DNA of 64,000 nucleotides. Source: Phallusia mammillata (Eukaryota > Chordata > Ascidiacea > Phlebobranchia > Ascidiidae). The notes beneath the pieces were generated by a model, which was not told the origin of the DNA, searched no databases, and worked only from the letters and a program-made list of their open reading frames with translations. Location of the stretch: contig QLIY01000144.1 of NCBI GenBank assembly GCA_003260075.1, positions 155,493 to 219,492 of the forward strand, written 5' to 3'. Positions 60,667 to 64,000 of this stretch are shown here, in pieces (the first letter of the stretch is position 1; each line of letters begins with the position of its first letter). A program made the position numbers and the translations under genes.

Positions 60667-61560
60667 TCACTGGTTTATGTGAGGGTCCAGCAATGGTATC
60701 AGACAATGAAGTGGGTGGATTGATTTCCATGGCATTTGAACAGCCACCATGATCTTGTGTAGATGTGTGGTGGCCAAATCACTAAAGAATTCCACAGATG
60801 CAACGCCTGCATACATTTGCTTCTGAGGTGCTGATCCCTGATACATCCCCAATTGGAATACCACATAACAGGACTGTAAGTGAGGCATTAGTCTGATCCA
60901 GATTGGTTGTAGAAGCCACAAACACTATCTCAGAAGATTGTAACATCATTTTGTGGATTCTTTCCATGATCAGCCTTACAATGGCACAAACATTACAAAG
61001 CGGATCTTAGCCTCAGATTCTTTAGCATACTTCTGTATTCAAGCAACTTGGTCTCATGGGTTTGTAATGCCTGAGACACTGGCAATCATTGCTAAAAATA
61101 CATGAAGAAAATCTTTTTTGTAGATTCACTGATCTTTAGCTAACCAAGGTTTCTGGCAGCTTTAAGCAAGTGATTGTGGTTAACTGCCACACTTACTATA
61201 CATGGATGAGTAGAAACCAACTTATGTGATGTTTAGTTGACTTGGTGTAAAGTTTGATCTTAACATCCATAGACACAGGACACAAAGTGTTGAATTTGAT
61301 GCACCAGCTTCATGTTGGCAAAACTGATTAAGATGGCATTTAAAAGTTTCCCCAAAATATTTTAGGGTTGAGAAATGTTTTGTATACATTCCAGCTAGTA
61401 ATAGAAACTACACAAAAAGACTCAAGCCACGCGTCCCATTATTTTGCTGATTGTAAGGTCAATCTAAATACCATTTCTTCATTTCCTTTTGTTACTAATT
61501 TTTCTCCAAGTTCCACCATTTGCTGCAGGGAATCCACTTAACAATATCAGATGATTATTT
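60667..61560 (-). pseudogene. Degenerate fragment with weak MULE-transposase resemblance
   Basis: On the minus strand a stretch reads EIVFVASTTNLDQTNASLTV, then LLCGIPIGDVSGISTSE (about 60800-60940), reminiscent of the F-V-D-S-T...L-P-L-G...TSE pattern of SWIM/MULE-type transposases. Further upstream (about 61440-61540) VDSLQQMVELGEKLVTKGNE could be an earlier helix region. Stops and frame changes break everything between. Assignment is tentative; it could be another decayed gene. Confidence 0.3.
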
Positions 61561-61672
61561 ACAAAAAAGCTTATAATTAATTATTAAAAATGCCTTTTAA
61601 AATGCTTATATTTTAGTAATACAATTATAAAACCAAGCACAACCTTAACTTTCAAATATTGTAACTCAAGGC

Positions 61673-62084
61673 CAGGGCTGCCACTTTGGTGTGAATGAAA
61701 AAATCTAGTTTGACCTCAGAAAATATCTAGAATCATCTAGATTGAAAAACAAAACATTCAAAAATATATCTAAACATAAAATAATCCAATTTAATGTAAT
61801 ATATTAGCCAAACAACAATGCATATGAAGGTTTTTAATAGAAATTGATCTATATTTGATGCTAAAGAAACTTATTTCTTCCTTTTTATCGCTCTATTTTT
61901 TCTGTTTCAGTCATAACATTATAACGTGAAGGATTTTGTGGTTATCTGGGTGGAACATTTGTAGGCTTGTACTGTTCCTATGGTCTTTACAAACGTAAAA
62001 AAACATCTAGATCCAAAATTTTACATCTAGGCTCAACCAAAACTATCTAGATCTAGCTATAAAATATCTAGAGTGGCAGCCCTG
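61673..62084. mobile_element. 412-bp hAT-like MITE between genes H and I
   Basis: Ends CAGGGCTGCCACT and AGTGGCAGCCCTG are perfect inverted repeats; the inside is rich in ATCTAGAT repeats. Flanked by the perfect 8-bp duplication ctcaaggc (61665-61672 and 62085-62092). Confidence 0.9.
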
Positions 62085-62261
62085 CTCAAGGCAGATTGAC
62101 TGGTTACTACGCAAGCTGTCGTCTGATTGGTTCAATGAGTCGACTAGGCTGATTGGTTAAAAAGTCACATGACCCGGGAAAACCCGCCTTTGTGATTGGC
62201 TTAAAAAGCCCTGTGGTTCGAATTCGGAAACATTTTGGAAATATGCGAACGGTTAAGCAAC

Positions 62262-62410
62262 ATGCCCCAAGAAACCGCACATGTTGACACGAGTTGAGTT
62301 CTTTTAGCTTGTTGAAAGAATACGTTTCCTTGTAAACCACAGCTTGCCAGTCTAGACCGCATGTTTATCGCAAAATCACGACCATTGCCATTTTTCCTTC
62401 CCATGTTTAT
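62262..62410 (+). promoter_or_regulatory. Conserved upstream module of reductase gene I
   Basis: Same ordered motifs as before gene H (TTCCTTGTAAACC, GCATGTTTATCGCAAAATCA, TTTTTCCTTCC), 140-290 bp upstream of the ATG. Confidence 0.5.
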
Positions 62411-62547
62411 TTCATGCACAGTCATGCTGATGCTGCAACATATGGTCACGCTTAAATGCAGACGTATGTCAGTATTTTTCCACACTAAAAATCCGCGGAT
62501 TGCCGAAGTGTGCTTATTTTGTATTTGATTCAGTTGTAAAAGCAATA

Positions 62548-64000
62548 ATGAACGTAAGATTCGACGGTAAACGTGCGCTTGTCACTGGTGCTGGAAAAGG
62601 TAATTGTTTTGACTTTTTTTAACGTAACATGAAGTTTTAAAAATGTTTGTTCAAAACAATCACAAAAGTAATTTTGTTACTGTGGATTGAAAAGTAAATT
62701 GCTAAAACATAATTTAAATAGCAACGTATATGTTGTTTCATGTAATTTCCTGACATGCGAGTGTGTAATATACTTTTTGATGTGGCTACTTGGATTTGTA
62801 CAGTGATACTCCACCTAATATGTTGGACAATGTAAAAAATATTCTCATTTTTAAATAATTCGTAGTGATAGTTGCTATAAATCTGTAGTATTATTCATAG
62901 AAGATGTTCTGTTTTATTTACCCTTTATCCTGTGCTTTTCAATGTACACAGGTATTGGGAGAGTACTAGTAAAAAAGTTGGTGGAATGTGGAGCTGAAAC
63001 AATTGCTTTGAGCCGAACACAATCTGACCTGGATTCACTAAAACAAGAAGTAAGGCCATAGTTTGCATACAGCAAGTTTTATTTATCATTCTGTTTGTTG
63101 GTAGAACGGTAGCTTAAGAGGAATAAAATTTGTCCAACTTGTCTAAATGCAAATTGGCATGTTTTGTAACTAATTAACCTGTCCTAAAAATGGTCTAAAT
63201 TGATTTGACACTTAGATTGTTATTTTCATAACCTCTACACCAGGGGTGTCAAACATGCAGCCCTTTAAAAGTTTTTGTGCGGCCTGCGAAGTAACTTTTA
63301 CTTTTTGTGTTTTACTCATGCAGGATATACTGTCAGGCCAGTGAGTTAACATGAATCAATCATTCTCTTTTAGTGGTATATGCAACGTTTTAATAAAATA
63401 ATGGAAATAACCTATCTTTAGAATCAGCGATTGCAATTGTTTTGTCATTGTATGCCAATGTTTTCACACAAAGCAATAAAGCACAGTTGGTTCTTTTGCT
63501 TTGCTTCTGTATATCTGTTTGTTTTTATTACAATATTGTTTTTTAATGTAGCTAATGGCATTATTAAACATTTACTTTTTAATCATGCAATTTTGTTGTT
63601 GTCATGTTACACTGCAACAAATGTTTCGATGGTGTGACCCTCGACTCACTTAAAAGTTTATTTTTGGCCCTCAAAGTTGTTTGGGTTTGACATCCCTCTA
63701 CACCAGCGGTTCCCAAACTTCTAAAAATTTTGCCTGGTGGCCCCCCCCCCGTATGCCAATGTTTTCACACAAAGCAATAAAGCACAGTTGGTTCTTTTAC
63801 TTTGCTACTGTATATCTGTTTGTTTTTATTACAATATTGTTTTTTAATGTAGCTAATGGCATTATTAAACATTTACTTTTTAATCATGCAATTTTGTTGT
63901 TGTCATGTTACACTGCAACAAATGTTTCGATGGTGTGACCCTCGACTCACTTAAAAGTTTATTTTTGGCCCTCAAAGTTGTTTGGGTTTGACATCCCTCT
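62548..64000 (+). CDS. DCXR-like SDR (gene I), 5' part only
   Basis: Exons 62548-62599 (MNVRFDGKRALVTGAGKG) and 62952-63049 (GIGRVLVKKLVECGAETIA, then LSRTQSDLDSLKQE, Arg39 kept). The remaining five exons would lie right of the window. Unlike F, G and H, exon 2 ends with an ordinary GT donor (AA|GTAAGG at 63050). Intron 2 contains a hAT-like element and then a ten-C run. It cannot be judged intact from here. Confidence 0.88.
63241..63695. mobile_element. hAT-like MITE in intron 2 of gene I
   Basis: Left end CAGGGGTGTCAAAC; the right end runs GTTTGACATCC. Flanked by ctctacac (63233-63240 and 63696-63703). A second hAT-type terminus, CAGCGGTTCCCAAACTTC, starts directly after at 63704 and is cut by the ten-C run at 63741-63750. 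About 63451-63700 then recurs at 63751-64000. Confidence 0.75.

Larger units (their letters stand above)
59160..62547. other. Intergenic region between genes H and I
   Basis: It holds a tRNA-derived SINE, an orphan copy of the reductase upstream module (60061-60258), two ten-G joins (60350-60359, 60576-60585) with a repeat of 60235-60349, a worn MULE-like fragment, and a hAT-like MITE. No reductase exon was found here although the spacing could have housed another gene. Confidence 0.55.

Noticed and set aside
709-63750. CRISPR-like or satellite arrays
   Set aside because: The repeated segments are single allelic-looking duplications, not regularly spaced short repeats; nothing array-like was seen.

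Overview
The window is animal nuclear DNA. It is AT-rich, its genes are split into many short exons with GT-AG introns, and it carries many small inverted-repeat transposons. The gene content (a CYP3-like P450 tandem array, an NLR of invertebrate-deuterostome type, a tandem DCXR family), the compact introns and the apparent allelic divergence suggest a tunicate such as an ascidian. The species is not proven from sequence alone.

Layout. The left edge holds the first exon of a probable universal-stress-protein gene (minus strand, about 40-94). From 1.3 to 36 kb lie five CYP3-like cytochrome P450 genes, all on the minus strand and all built from the same 15 small exons (here A: 1337-5421, B: 6654-12799, C: 14389-21025, D: 24744-28910, E: 30535-36038). 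A gutted sixth copy lies between C and D (22698-23965). At 36969-45438 (minus) is one NACHT-LRR gene that can be joined in phase from 14 exons into about 1005 residues, with seven consecutive LRR exons of exactly 162 nt. From 46.4 kb to the right edge, on the plus strand, are four tandem dicarbonyl/L-xylulose reductase-like SDR genes (F 46442-48481, G 50328-54348, H 55542-59159, I from 62548, cut by the window end).

Mobile DNA. At least nine short hAT-like non-autonomous elements can be bounded from terminal inverted repeats, mostly with 8-bp target duplications and one nested in another. Several less certain relics, a tRNA-derived SINE and a worn MULE-like transposase fragment are also present.

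Assembly quality. About thirty runs of G (plus one of C), mostly exactly 10-11 long, nearly all on the plus strand and often followed by a slightly diverged repeat of the sequence just before, look like joins between alleles or unresolved gaps rather than biology. They duplicate or cut exons in P450 genes A, B, C and D, so apparent lesions there should not be read as mutations.

Working together. CYP3-type monooxygenases and DCXR-type carbonyl reductases are both detoxification enzymes. Four of the P450 genes share a compact proximal promoter signature (FOX-like, CRE-like and E-box/ETS sites) about 75-160 bp upstream of the ATG. The NLR between the two arrays lacks a recognisable death-fold domain and instead has a short G/N/Q/V-rich N-terminus that may be an amyloid-type signalling motif. 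That is the most unusual protein feature in the window.
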